Assembly: GCF_900104655.1 (NCBI RefSeq)
Contig: NZ_FNWD01000002.1
Span: forward strand, 2,464,246 to 2,528,245
DNA length: 64,000 bases
DNA from: Millionella massiliensis
GTDB lineage: Bacteria > Bacteroidota > Bacteroidia > Bacteroidales > Rikenellaceae
Direction: 5' to 3'
Below the pieces are notes generated by a model. That model was given only the letters and a program-made list of their open reading frames with translations. It was not told the DNA's origin and ran no database searches. This document shows, piece after piece, positions 50,420-60,170 of the stretch. Each line of letters begins with the position of its first letter. Position 1 is the first letter of the stretch. Both the position numbers and the translations under genes were made by a program.

Positions 50420-53400
50420 TTAATAAACCGAAAACTCGTAGATGCGTACGGTGTTGCCCCCGCGTTGGTCGGGCTGGGTGACCAGCAGCCGCACGTAACG
50501 CGCCTGGACGGGTTTCGACAGCAGTCGGTCGGTCTCCATCTCGGTGTTGTCTGAAACCGTGTCGACCGTCTTCCACTCCTCGTCGGGCGTGGTGCGTACC
50601 TGGAGACTGTATGCTTTGGTGGTGTAGTCGAGCGACTCCATGCCGGCGTGCATCACGGTCCAGCCGTGAACGGTCTGTTCGGAACCCAGATCCACGGCGA
50701 GGTATTTGGGGCTGGCGTCGCTGACGTCGCACCATTTCGTGGCGAGGTTGTCGTCCAGAGCCAGTTCGGCACGTTCCGACGCATTGTTTTCGCCCGAACG
50801 TTCGGCCACCGGTTTTCCGAGGGTGAGGTTACGGGTAAAGAGCGCCCGTTCGTCGACGCCCGTGATCGGGAGCGATACACGCAGCAGGTCCTGAGCCGGA
50901 ACGATGGTGTTGGTGCGGTCTTCGGCGGCTGTTACCGCAAAGACTACGATGCGCGGATCGTCGGGAAGAACCAGCTCACGGGCGCCGGCCGGAATGTCGA
51001 TGGCCGTGCAGAACATGTAGGTGAAGCGGTAGGGTACGTCCTTGTTGGCGATCATGTCGTGCGTATGGGTGCCGCAGAAGATGACGTCGGCCCCTTTCAG
51101 ATAGCCTGCCGTGTGGTCAGTGTGTCCCCACTGGCCGATGAATCCGCTGTAGTAGGGAACCAGTGCCGGGTACTCTTTGCCGTCGACCGTGAAAACGGCT
51201 TCGTTGTCACGACGCGTCGAGGCGGCGACGATATAGAGCTTGTTGTAGTTGCCTTCGGGCAGGGCGATCGTGTCGCGGTTGCATTTCACGCCGTTCGGTC
51301 CTTCGGCGCTCCCGAATTCGAAGCGTACCCCTTTGAAGTCGAGCGTCGTGGGGAAGAGCTCTGCGGCATAGGAGTTGCCTTTGCCGTCGAAGTTGGCGTC
51401 CGAGCGGTAGGGGTTGTACGAGGCGGTCTTCATGTCGAAGGGCAGGGCCACGGGGGTGCTGACGATCGGTGCGGCTTTCTGCTCGGGCGCGGCCAAACGT
51501 ACTTTGAAGGTCTTGATCGAGAAGGGTTTGATGGTGAAGGTGAGGCGGTTGCCGGAGAACGACGCATCGCCGATTTCATCTTCGACCCCGTTGAGCTCAC
51601 GGGCCGAGACGATATTGCCGGCAAAGGTCACGACGGCCTCCTGGGGTGCCTGGCCCGAGGTTTCGTAGAAGCGGACGATGTAGTCTTCGGACTTTTCGGC
51701 CCGTTTCAGCGCGCGCAGCACCACGTTGTCGTTTTGGGTCGATGCGAACGAGAAGCTGCGGCCCAGCGACCCTCGATGTTTCTCGGCTACGAAGGCCGTC
51801 AGCGGTTTGTTGAGCACTTCGGCTTTCGACACGGCGCGTCCGTCACGGAAGTCGCCTTCGTGCCCAACGATCGAGTAGGTGAAGGTGTGGTGGCCGAAAT
51901 CCTGATGGTCCTGATAGGAGTATCCGCCGCCGGTCTTCGGCGTGTGGAGCAGCGTCAGGCGGATCGTATGGTCGTTGGGTTTGTCCCAGCCGTATTTGCA
52001 GTCGTTCAGCACCGAGATGCCGTAGGAGCCGTCGGTGTCGGTCAGGTCGGCCCACTGTTGGGCGTAGACTTCGTAGGCCGTCTCGGTGTTGTTGCCGCGG
52101 GCCACCGAACCGACGCCCAGGTCGTAGGTCGCTTTGGGGTTGGAGACGCTCAGCGGGAACTCGGCCTTCAGCAGTGCGTTGGTCGATGCCCAGTCGACTT
52201 CGTTGCGGATGTCGATCCGGTCGTCCTGCCCCCCTTCGGTGAGGGTGATGTACTGGCGGAATTTCGAGTCGCCGTGGGTGCGTTCCACGCATATCGAGGC
52301 GCGAACCGGACCCTGTTCGGCCACCGAAATCTTCACGTTGCCGCTGACCGCGACGGGCTCGCCGTCGATGGTCTGTTTGGTGATCTCCCAGGCCGGCCAG
52401 TTGACCGACTCGTTCTTGGTGAAGAGTGCCAGGCGGATGGATTTGCCCTCGCGGACCAGTTCGCGGCCGTTGCGTTTGTCGACGATCGAACGGACGTCGC
52501 CGTTGGCGTCGAGCGATACTCTGTAGATGCTGTTCTCGATCGATCTCTCGCTGGCTTTCAGAGCCGAAGAACCTTTCGGACTGCCGCCCTGACGGACTTC
52601 ATAGACGGCATAGCCCGTCGCGGGGACGCGGGCGCTGAAGAGGATGCGGAGCGATCCGTTTTCGAAGCCCAGCACCTGATGCGGAATACGGCTTCCCTTG
52701 TCGTCATAGACGCTCACCCGTTCGCTGCCGGCCGGAATAGTGGTCTCGACAACTTCTGTGACTGGGAAACCGGCAGCATTGTAGATGACCAGTGGTGTGC
52801 CCTTCACGTTGGTGTTTAAGGCTTGTGATACGCCGCCGACCGATGTCGTCAGTACGTTGGAGAACTCCTGCAGTGACAGTAGTTCGTCGTTCCACGAGAA
52901 TTCGTAGGCGCGTGGTATGCTCGTGCCGGTCAGGTCGTCGTGGAACTGGTGCCAGATGAAGCGTTTCCAGGCTTCGGTGAGTGTTTGATGAGGATAAGCT
53001 ACAGCTCCAAGCCAGTCAGCAGCCACGGCACTGCGTTCGGCGGCGTCGGCCAGCTGTTCGTTCCGGCGGTTATAGAATTTCATGGCAGCCTGCGACGTGT
53101 AGCAGCCCGTAGCGTGAACGTCCATCAGCAGTTCGTCGTTCCATACGGGAAGCTCAGGATGCTGGTCGAAGGGGAGGTAATCCTTGTAAAGTTGATCGCT
53201 GGTGGCACTAATGATTTGCAGCGGTCCGTTGCCGTTGACACTGGCTTCTACGGCACGAACTGACTCGATGGTCGGAGCGCCTCCCGTGTCGCCGGTACCA
53301 TAGTAGTGGTAGACGGTCTTGAGGGGGCTTGCGGAGGCCATGTCAATCAGCCCTTTGTTTTTGCTCAGGTCTTCGTAGCGCCACGCGGTTGTGTAGTTGT

Positions 53401-54028
53401 GTGCATCCATTACGGCCATGATGCGCGAGCCGTCGATCCCCTGCCACAGACCGATCTCGAAGGGTATCTTGCTGCCGTTTTTGTAGAAGGGGTGCTGGCG
53501 CCACATCAGCTTTTGGGTCGAGAAGCCGATCAGTCCGCAGTGGGAGGCGACCGTCGGAAGGGTCCAGCCGAAGCCGAAACAGTCGGGGAGGAAGATATCG
53601 GTGCCTTCGACGCCGAATTCGTCACGGTAGAAGTGTTGACCGTAGAGGATGTTGCGCGTGAACGACTCCGTCGACGGGATATTCGGGTCGGTGGCGTCCC
53701 ACGAACTGCCGGTGACGTGCCAGCGGCCCTGGCGGATGTACTCTTTCATGAGTTCGTACTGGTGGGGATAGTACTCCTTCATCCACTGGTACTTGATGCC
53801 GCCCTCGAAATTGAAAATGTAGTCGGGGTACTTGGACAGCAGAAACAGATTCTGGTTCAGCGTCTTGGGAATGTACTCCGAGATCGATTGCTGCACGTCC
53901 CAGTTCCACTGCGAGTCGAAGTGGGCGTTGGAGACCATGTAGACTTTGTTCGGACTCTGTTCCTGGGCGCGGGCCGACCCGCCGAAGGCGAGCAGAATCA
54001 GGCCCAATAAAAAGGTTCGGTGTTTCAT
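50420..54028 (-). CDS. Exported GH38 alpha-mannosidase with C-terminal F5/8C domain
   Basis: A 1202-residue protein with signal peptide MKHRTFLLGLILLAFGGSARA. The GH38 catalytic domain has AHFDSQWNWD (zinc ligands H36 and D38) and the nucleophile D149 in FLPDCFGFG. Large beta-sandwich domains follow, and the last 150 residues (LGKPVAERSGENNASERAELALDDNLATKWCD) are a discoidin domain that may bind sugar. GH38 enzymes remove alpha-linked mannose from N-glycans; gut Bacteroidales use them on host or yeast mannans. No transporter genes are nearby. ATG 54028 is clear; the mRNA leader is long or its promoter distant. Confidence 0.9.
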   Translation of the reverse strand: MKHRTFLLGLILLAFGGSARAQEQSPNKVYMVSNAHFDSQWNWDVQQSISEYIPKTLNQNLFLLSKYPDYIFNFEGGIKYQWMKEYYPHQYELMKEYIRQGRWHVTGSSWDATDPNIPSTESFTRNILYGQHFYRDEFGVEGTDIFLPDCFGFGWTLPTVASHCGLIGFSTQKLMWRQHPFYKNGSKIPFEIGLWQGIDGSRIMAVMDAHNYTTAWRYEDLSKNKGLIDMASASPLKTVYHYYGTGDTGGAPTIESVRAVEASVNGNGPLQIISATSDQLYKDYLPFDQHPELPVWNDELLMDVHATGCYTSQAAMKFYNRRNEQLADAAERSAVAADWLGAVAYPHQTLTEAWKRFIWHQFHDDLTGTSIPRAYEFSWNDELLSLQEFSNVLTTSVGGVSQALNTNVKGTPLVIYNAAGFPVTEVVETTIPAGSERVSVYDDKGSRIPHQVLGFENGSLRILFSARVPATGYAVYEVRQGGSPKGSSALKASERSIENSIYRVSLDANGDVRSIVDKRNGRELVREGKSIRLALFTKNESVNWPAWEITKQTIDGEPVAVSGNVKISVAEQGPVRASICVERTHGDSKFRQYITLTEGGQDDRIDIRNEVDWASTNALLKAEFPLSVSNPKATYDLGVGSVARGNNTETAYEVYAQQWADLTDTDGSYGISVLNDCKYGWDKPNDHTIRLTLLHTPKTGGGYSYQDHQDFGHHTFTYSIVGHEGDFRDGRAVSKAEVLNKPLTAFVAEKHRGSLGRSFSFASTQNDNVVLRALKRAEKSEDYIVRFYETSGQAPQEAVVTFAGNIVSARELNGVEDEIGDASFSGNRLTFTIKPFSIKTFKVRLAAPEQKAAPIVSTPVALPFDMKTASYNPYRSDANFDGKGNSYAAELFPTTLDFKGVRFEFGSAEGPNGVKCNRDTIALPEGNYNKLYIVAASTRRDNEAVFTVDGKEYPALVPYYSGFIGQWGHTDHTAGYLKGADVIFCGTHTHDMIANKDVPYRFTYMFCTAIDIPAGARELVLPDDPRIVVFAVTAAEDRTNTIVPAQDLLRVSLPITGVDERALFTRNLTLGKPVAERSGENNASERAELALDDNLATKWCDVSDASPKYLAVDLGSEQTVHGWTVMHAGMESLDYTTKAYSLQVRTTPDEEWKTVDTVSDNTEMETDRLLSKPVQARYVRLLVTQPDQRGGNTVRIYEFSVY

Positions 54029-54645
54029 CCTTCAGAGAGTATTTAGAGTTTAGGTTTGTTCGTTTTGCAAGGTCTCTCGGCGGCTCCGACGGGGACGAAT
54101 CTGCTGATGTGGCTGATCGGACGAGGCGGGAGGTTCGTTGTACGGCTTCATCCCGTGTGGCATCGGGGTGGAAAATCCAGTTCTGAACGGGGCGGACCGG
54201 AGGCTCGATATTGTCGTGGTACTGCGCTTGAAACGTACGGGGCTTCATAATCGACAAACGGATGAGTGTCAGAGTGCTATGCCGTACCACGGAGCCTGGT
54301 CGCTGTCCGGTTCATCAAATCCCAATAAAGGTAGTTACAATTTTTGATTTTCAGATGCAGTAAATTCTGGAATGAATCAAGGAACGATGTTTTTTGGAGG
54401 GACTGTATGCTGTGTGACAATCTTGGGGAAGACGGTTTCGGGGGTAAGTTCATAAACATACCTGTTAAAGGTGTCGGATATTGGAGTTGGCTAACGTACC
54501 GATAGTTGTCGGAGGAAAGTACGACTTTCCCGTTATGTTATGCGAAAGGGTATTTTCTCTGTTTTTAAGGCCTGTTGGACGGCAGATTTTGCCTACATTT
54601 GTTTACTTGTGTTGTGTTTGTGAATAATCCTTTAAAATTTTATCC
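54029..54645. other. Divergent intergenic region mannosidase/ABC ATPase
   Basis: About 617 nt without a supported gene. A minus-strand TACCTTTA (54333-54326) could start mannosidase mRNA with a leader of roughly 300 nt, and TACATTTG at 54594-54601 could start the ABC operon. No riboswitch was recognised in the long leader. Confidence 0.55.
54594..54601 (+). promoter_or_regulatory. -7 element of the ABC exporter genes
   Basis: TACATTTG fits TAnnTTTG; a TTG at 54575-54577 stands 16 nt upstream, shorter than usual. The leader is about 40 nt. Confidence 0.45.
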
Positions 54646-55602
54646 ATGAGCGATACGATCCTGTCGGCTCGCAATATTGTCAAACAGTATGTCGGCCACC
54701 GTGCCCTCGATGATGTCAGTGTCGAAGTGCCGCGCGGCTCGGTGTACGGTTTGCTCGGACCCAACGGAGCCGGAAAAACGACCCTGATCCGCATCATCAA
54801 CCGGATCACGGCACCCGACAGCGGAACGCTGTGGTTCGACGGCCGACCGATGGTGCCGGATGATATTTACTGCATCGGTTACCTGCCCGAAGAGCGCGGG
54901 CTCTACAAAAAGATGAAGGTCGGTGAGCAGGCGCTCTACCTGGCACGGCTCCGGGGGTTGAGCCGTGCCGAGGCACGCGAACGGCTCGAAGGCTGGTTCC
55001 GACGTTTCGGGATGCTGGGATGGTGGGACCGCAAGGTCGACGAGCTGAGCAAGGGGATGGCCCAGAAGATACAGCTTATCGTAACGGTCGTCCATCGTCC
55101 GCGTCTGCTGATCTTCGACGAGCCTTTCAGCGGCTTCGACCCCATTAATGCCCAACTGTTGCGGGACGAAATTCTCGCCCTGCGTGACGAGGGGGCCACG
55201 GTGATCTTCTCGACCCACAACATGGCTTCGGTCGAGGAGATCTGCGACCACATCACGTTGATCAATCGGTCGCACAACATCCTGACCGGGGCGGTCGATG
55301 AGGTGCGGCGGCAGTGGGGGACGGGCAGCTACCGGGTCGACTTCGTCGGCGACCCGTCGCGCCTGCAGGCTGCCTTGCAGGGGCTTTGTTCCGTGCGTCC
55401 GATCGACCCGGAGCGTGCGGCCGATGCGACGAGAGTACTGTCGCTGGAACTTTGTCCCGAACGGCCCGATGTTGCAGTGCGCGAACTGGTCGGCCGGGTG
55501 AACGAGGCGGTCGAAATCCATGCTTTTCGGGAGTTGATCCCTTCGATGAACGATATTTTTATCCGGGCCGTGGAGGCTTCCGAACGGTCGGCGGACGAGT
55601 AG
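54646..55602 (+). CDS. ABC transporter ATP-binding protein (NatA-like)
   Basis: A 318-residue nucleotide-binding subunit with Walker A GPNGAGKT (38-45), signature LSKGM (135-139), Walker B LLIFDEP (155-161) and a C-terminal 80-residue extension usual in DrrA/NatA-type exporters. It energises the ABC-2 permease encoded 342 nt downstream. The build points to export of sodium, a drug or a lipid; the substrate is unknown. Its partner gene is unusually far away, separated by tandem repeats. Confidence 0.93.
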   Translation: MSDTILSARNIVKQYVGHRALDDVSVEVPRGSVYGLLGPNGAGKTTLIRIINRITAPDSGTLWFDGRPMVPDDIYCIGYLPEERGLYKKMKVGEQALYLARLRGLSRAEARERLEGWFRRFGMLGWWDRKVDELSKGMAQKIQLIVTVVHRPRLLIFDEPFSGFDPINAQLLRDEILALRDEGATVIFSTHNMASVEEICDHITLINRSHNILTGAVDEVRRQWGTGSYRVDFVGDPSRLQAALQGLCSVRPIDPERAADATRVLSLELCPERPDVAVRELVGRVNEAVEIHAFRELIPSMNDIFIRAVEASERSADE

Positions 55603-55626
55603 GAAGGCGGCGGTGTCTGCCGGGAT

Positions 55627-55712
55627 GTTGAAGGGGCCGGGGCAGAGAAAAGGGCAGCGGTGTTGGAAAGGCCAGAGCGTTGAAAGGACCGGGCGTTGGA
55701 AAGGTAGAGGGC
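55627..55712 (+). repeat. Short tandem repeats, unit GTTGGAAAGGnnngGGC (16-17 nt)
   Basis: Three adjacent copies start at 55662, 55679 and 55695; a more diverged one starts at 55627. Confidence 0.6.
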
Positions 55713-55744
55713 GACAGACTCGGTTGCTGGTGGTGATGCCCGGG

Positions 55745-55893
55745 CGGTTTGCCTGGGTGCGTCAAGATGAGTCCACCTGGTCGGTTTGTATGGGCCGCGT
55801 CAAAATGAATCCTCCTTGGCGGTTTGTATGGATCGTGCCAAAATGTATCCCTCGGCGGTTTGCCGGGAATGCGTCGAAATGAATTTCTCCCCC
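55745..55893 (+). repeat. Four tandem repeats of 36-38 nt, each opening CGGTTTG
   Basis: Copies start at 55745, 55782, 55820 and 55856. Each reads CGGTTTG, about 8 nt, CGTCAAAATGAATCC-like, then a C-rich end. Differences and unequal lengths show they are old or noncoding. Confidence 0.7.
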
Positions 55894-55944
55894 GAGCGTG
55901 CGGCGTGAAGCGAGTTGCCGTTTATGTTTTAATCCAAATTAATT

Positions 55945-57231
55945 ATGAGCAGCAAAATAGTTCTGATCATACAACGTGAGTTTAACCAGCGGGTGCGCAA
56001 GCGCAGTTTTATCCTGACCACGATTCTGATGCCGTTGTTGCTGGTCGGCGTCATGGCGATCCCGGTGCTGATTGCCGTTTATGGCAGTTCCCCGTCGGTG
56101 GTGCGGCAGATTGTGGTGGTCGATTCGTCGGGAGTGGTGGCGCCGGCGCTGGTCGACAGCCCGAGCCTCAGCTTTACCCCTACGACCCTCTCGTGCGACA
56201 GCGCCCGGCGGGCGGCGGAGTATGGCGAAGCGTTCGGTTTTCTGACGGTAGGGCCCCGGGTGGTCGAGGATCCTTCGCAGGTGGCGCTCTATACCCGTGA
56301 GAATTCGACGCGGGCCATCGAGGACGAAATCCGTGAGCAGATCCGACGCATCGTCTATCAACAGCGGATCGAGCGAGCCGATATTCCCGGTCTGGACTCG
56401 ATCCTGCAGCAGCTTCAGGTGCGTCCCGTGCTGGCTACCTATCGGATCGACGAGCAGGCCGCCGGTGGCGATACGGCCCGGCAAAGCTCTTCCGATCTGC
56501 TGGAAGCCCTTTCGTTCGGGATGGGGATCATCATCTATATGTTTATCTTCATCTACGGCGCGGCCATCATGCAGGGGGTGATCGAGGAGAAAAACAACCG
56601 TATCGTCGAGGTGATCGTTTCGTCCGTGCGCCCCTTCCAGCTGATGATGGGCAAAATCGTCGGAATGACGCTGGTCGCTCTGACCCAGTTGGCCATTTGG
56701 GCGATTCTGGTAGTCGGTGCTTTCGAGGTAATGCGCAGCTCGATTCCGGCCGATGGCGGGGCGATGAACGACGGCCTGCTGGCTGCGTTCTCGGTATTCA
56801 ATGCTTCCACGATACTCAGTGTGGGGGGATTGTTTCTGCTCTTCTTCGTGGGCGGGTACATGCTCTATGCGTCGATGTTTGCCGCGGTGGGCAGTGCGGT
56901 CGAAAACGTGCAGGATGCCCAGCAGCTCCAAATGCCCGTCACCATTCCGCTGGTGCTGGCTTTCCTGGTGCTGACGATGGTGATGCGCGATCCGACCAGC
57001 GCCGTCGCCTTCTGGTTCAGCATCATTCCTTTTACCTCGCCCATTGTGATGATCGCCCGGCTGCCTTACGGCGTGCCGTTGTGGGAGATGGTGCTCTCAT
57101 TAGTGTTGCTCTACGCTACGTTCCTGCTGGTGGTGTCGCTGGCGGCCCGGATCTTCCGCATCGGAATCTTTATGTACGGGAAAAAGCCGACCCTCGGCGA
57201 AATTCTGCGCTGGATACGCTACAAAGGGTAA
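55945..57231 (+). CDS. ABC-2 type permease (NatB-like)
   Basis: A 428-residue inner-membrane protein with one N-terminal helix (about 19-45), a large periplasmic domain (about 50-180) and five further helices, including the VIEEKNNRIVEVIVSSVRPFQLMMGKI motif of NatB-type exporters. It pairs with the ATPase encoded upstream. The start at 55945 (MSSKIVLIIQREFNQRVRKRSF) is typical. The outer-membrane barrel gene 37 nt downstream may belong to the same transcript. Confidence 0.9.
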   Translation: MSSKIVLIIQREFNQRVRKRSFILTTILMPLLLVGVMAIPVLIAVYGSSPSVVRQIVVVDSSGVVAPALVDSPSLSFTPTTLSCDSARRAAEYGEAFGFLTVGPRVVEDPSQVALYTRENSTRAIEDEIREQIRRIVYQQRIERADIPGLDSILQQLQVRPVLATYRIDEQAAGGDTARQSSSDLLEALSFGMGIIIYMFIFIYGAAIMQGVIEEKNNRIVEVIVSSVRPFQLMMGKIVGMTLVALTQLAIWAILVVGAFEVMRSSIPADGGAMNDGLLAAFSVFNASTILSVGGLFLLFFVGGYMLYASMFAAVGSAVENVQDAQQLQMPVTIPLVLAFLVLTMVMRDPTSAVAFWFSIIPFTSPIVMIARLPYGVPLWEMVLSLVLLYATFLLVVSLAARIFRIGIFMYGKKPTLGEILRWIRYKG

Positions 57232-57268
57232 AATACGTCTCAAAAGGTGTGGTTTCGGGGCTGGAAAC

Positions 57269-60007
57269 GTGAAAAACGATTGGCACTCGGCGGAAATTCG
57301 CTATATTCGAATCGTGATTCGTAGGATTTTCCAAATACTGGTCTCGTTTATTTTACTGGGCGCCCTGCATCAAGCGGACGCCCAGCCCCATACTGTCATT
57401 ACCGGTAAGGTAGTGGCCGATACGTTGCCGCTGGCCGATGCGGCGGTGGTGTTGAATGCGGCCGATACGGCGCAGGCTGCCCGGCGAACCGTGCTGACCG
57501 GGGCGGACGGCACCTTCCGGATCACGACGACCCTCACCAAACCCGAAGTGACGATCTCCTATATCGGTTACAAAAAGTTCGTGCGACGCATTACCGAGAG
57601 CGACCGGCAGGTCGATCTCGGGACGATCCGCCTCAAACCGGAGCCCATCCGTACCGACGACGTGACGGTGCAGGCCCGTGCGCCGATGGCCACCGTCCGG
57701 GGCGATACGCTGCAATTCAATGCGGCCGCCTTCAAAACCAATCCCGATGCTACGTCGGAAGACCTGCTCAAAAAGATGCCCGGCATTCAGGTCGATGCGC
57801 AGGGAAAACTCATCGCACAGGGCGAGGAGATCAAGAAGGTCTATGTCGACGGCAAGGAGTTCTTCTCCGACCAGCCCAAGACGGCACTGAAGAATCTGCC
57901 GGCCTACACGGTCAAGAACGTGCAGATCTACAACGACAAGAGCGAAAAGGCCAAGTTTACCGGTGTCGATGACGGTAAACGGGTCAAGACGGTCAATCTG
58001 GTGACCAAAAACGGCGTGAGCACCAGTACTTTCGGCAGGGCCGCAGCCGGTTACGGCACTGACAACCGGTATGAGGCCGAAGCTGAAGTGCACCTTTTCC
58101 GCGGAGATCAGCGTATGACCGTCACGGCCCGGACCGACAATAAGAACAACATGGGCGGTGGCGAACAGACCTCCCGGTCGGCCGGAATCAACTATAACGG
58201 CGAGTTTGACAAGAAGTGGAAAGTGAACGGCAATTATATGTTCAACAACTACCTGTCGGACGCCTATTCGACGCGGCAGCGCCATTATCTGACCCAGGAC
58301 CGCAACAGCGCCGACACGAGTTGGAACGATTCCCGAATGTATGCCCATAACCTGTTCCTGTCGGTCGAGTGGAATCCCGATTCGACCAACCGGCTGGCTT
58401 TTCGTCCGCGGTTGAGCTATTCGACCAATCGGGGAACCAGTTCGCGTTTCGAGGAGACACTGCTCGACGGGGTGCTGAGCAACCGGGCCGAGAGCCACTA
58501 TGCGAATCGGAACCGGAACTACAACTTCTCGACCGACCTGAGCTGGATGCACCGTTTCCGGAAGGCGGGCCGCACCGTTTCGATTTTTGCCACCGTTGGG
58601 AGCAACGACAACCGTACGGACGGTTATCAAAACTCCATCTATGGCAGTCCCGATCCCATGAATGCGCTGCTCTTGACGCGCGACACGATCCGACAGAAGA
58701 ATCGTTCGCTGGGGCCGTCGATGTCGGTTTCTGGTTCGCTCACCTACACCGAACCGCTGTCGAAACGTTCCAATCTGAACGTCAGCTATGATTTCCGCTA
58801 CAACAGCAACCGGTCGGACCGGCGGGGGCTGAACTGGGACGAGGCGCAGGGTGACTATACACGGCTCGATACCGTGACCACCAACATCTTCGACAGGAGC
58901 CAGACGAATCAGTCGGTGCGTCTGGGGTACGGTTTTAATGCCGACCAGAAACTCTATTTCAACGCCTCGATCGGGTACGAGATAACCGGGCTGCACGACG
59001 AGGAGAGTTTTCCCGAACAGCGCGCGGGGCGCTATTCGTTTGGGGCGCTCCTGCCGCAGGCCAATCTGACGTGGCGACCCGCCAAAGAGCACAACTTCAG
59101 CGTCGGTTACAACCGTTATACGCAGGTGCCCTCGGTCGATCAGTTGCAGGAGGTGTACGACATTGCCGACCCGCTCAACGTCTCCACCGGTAATCCGAAC
59201 CTGGAGCAAAGTTATACCGATAACCTGAACCTCTTTTACAACTACTACAATGCGGAACACTCCTGGGGAGTGGGGCTGGGTAGTTTCGCATCGCTGATGA
59301 CCGATATGGTGGCCTACCACCGCCGTTTCCTCACCGAAAGCATGACGATTCAGGGGATCACGATTCCCGAAGGGGCGCAACTCGTTTCGCCGGTCAACCT
59401 GGGTACGGGTGGAAGCATCTCGATCAACGGCAATGGCTATACGACGATCAAACCCATCAAGTGCAACGTGAATGTGGGCGTGCGTTACCTCTACAGCATG
59501 ACGCCGTCGATCGAGGACAATGTCGAGTATCGTGCCCAGCGGCATGGTATCGGGGCGAACATCGGGCTGAACAGCAACATTTCGGAGAAGGTCGATTTCG
59601 GTCTGAATTACGGAGTGGATCTGAACCTGAGCCGGGCGGCGCGGGGTACGTTCGAGCGGCTGTTGTCGCACAATCTCTCGGGACGTTTCCAAATCAACGT
59701 TTGGAAGGGATTGGTGCTGCGAGGCGATGCCACGTGGAACCGTCAGTCGGGGTCACGGGATACCTACTTGCAAAGTTCCGTGCTGCTCAATGCAGGGGTC
59801 GGTTACAAGTTCCTCAAGTTCCGTCAGGCGGAGATCCAGCTGACGGCTTTCGACCTGCTGAATCAGAATCGTTCGTTCTGGCAGTCGACGTTCGATACCT
59901 ACGTTCAGTCCACGCGGACCAATGTCCTGAGCCGCTATTTCATGTTCCGCTTTTCGTACACGTTCGACAGTCGCCGCAAAATGGCGGAAGGGCCGGTGAT
60001 GCCGTAA
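57269..60007 (+). CDS. Outer-membrane beta-barrel protein with carboxypeptidase-like and plug domains
   Basis: A 912-residue TonB-receptor-like protein. Signal region, then a carboxypeptidase-regulatory-like domain (about 42-115, VITGKVVADTLPLADAAVVL), a plug-like segment (about 125-240, LLKKMPGIQVDAQGKL, VYVDGKEFF) and a long beta-barrel ending in an aromatic residue region. It lacks a SusD partner, so it is not a classic SusC. Both possible starts are GTG. The one at 57269 gives a long basic N-region, and that at 57314 gives a clean signal peptide (MIRRIFQILVSFILLGA...). It follows the ABC permease by 37 nt, suggesting linked function, perhaps export or envelope upkeep. Confidence 0.8.
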   Translation: MKNDWHSAEIRYIRIVIRRIFQILVSFILLGALHQADAQPHTVITGKVVADTLPLADAAVVLNAADTAQAARRTVLTGADGTFRITTTLTKPEVTISYIGYKKFVRRITESDRQVDLGTIRLKPEPIRTDDVTVQARAPMATVRGDTLQFNAAAFKTNPDATSEDLLKKMPGIQVDAQGKLIAQGEEIKKVYVDGKEFFSDQPKTALKNLPAYTVKNVQIYNDKSEKAKFTGVDDGKRVKTVNLVTKNGVSTSTFGRAAAGYGTDNRYEAEAEVHLFRGDQRMTVTARTDNKNNMGGGEQTSRSAGINYNGEFDKKWKVNGNYMFNNYLSDAYSTRQRHYLTQDRNSADTSWNDSRMYAHNLFLSVEWNPDSTNRLAFRPRLSYSTNRGTSSRFEETLLDGVLSNRAESHYANRNRNYNFSTDLSWMHRFRKAGRTVSIFATVGSNDNRTDGYQNSIYGSPDPMNALLLTRDTIRQKNRSLGPSMSVSGSLTYTEPLSKRSNLNVSYDFRYNSNRSDRRGLNWDEAQGDYTRLDTVTTNIFDRSQTNQSVRLGYGFNADQKLYFNASIGYEITGLHDEESFPEQRAGRYSFGALLPQANLTWRPAKEHNFSVGYNRYTQVPSVDQLQEVYDIADPLNVSTGNPNLEQSYTDNLNLFYNYYNAEHSWGVGLGSFASLMTDMVAYHRRFLTESMTIQGITIPEGAQLVSPVNLGTGGSISINGNGYTTIKPIKCNVNVGVRYLYSMTPSIEDNVEYRAQRHGIGANIGLNSNISEKVDFGLNYGVDLNLSRAARGTFERLLSHNLSGRFQINVWKGLVLRGDATWNRQSGSRDTYLQSSVLLNAGVGYKFLKFRQAEIQLTAFDLLNQNRSFWQSTFDTYVQSTRTNVLSRYFMFRFSYTFDSRRKMAEGPVMP

Positions 60008-60170
60008 ATCCGGTAGTCGGAACCTGCGGAGTGTGGTCGTTTTCCAATCGCTTCGGTACCCGAGCCGTGAAGCCGTTTCAGGAGATGGTCGCGGGCCTGC
60101 AACTAGCTGAACTGGGGGAGAAACAAGGGTGGACGGAGGGAGTATGAATCGTAAAAAAACACATTCAACG

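Larger units (their letters stand above)
55603..55944. other. Spacer between ABC ATPase and permease genes, filled with degenerate repeats
   Basis: No gene is supported. An 89-codon open frame crosses the region, but the repeat lengths are not multiples of three. The spacer is largely made of the two repeat families listed separately. Confidence 0.65.

Noticed and set aside
54029..54645. Riboswitch in the long mannosidase leader
   Set aside because: I found no conserved core of a known class; length alone is not evidence.
55613..55882. 89-codon open frame between the ABC genes
   Set aside because: It runs through repeats of 36, 37 and 38 nt, so copies fall in different frames and do not give a repeated peptide.
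55745..55893. CRISPR array
   Set aside because: Repeats are diverged, directly abutting and of unequal length, without unique spacers of constant size, and no cas genes are near.
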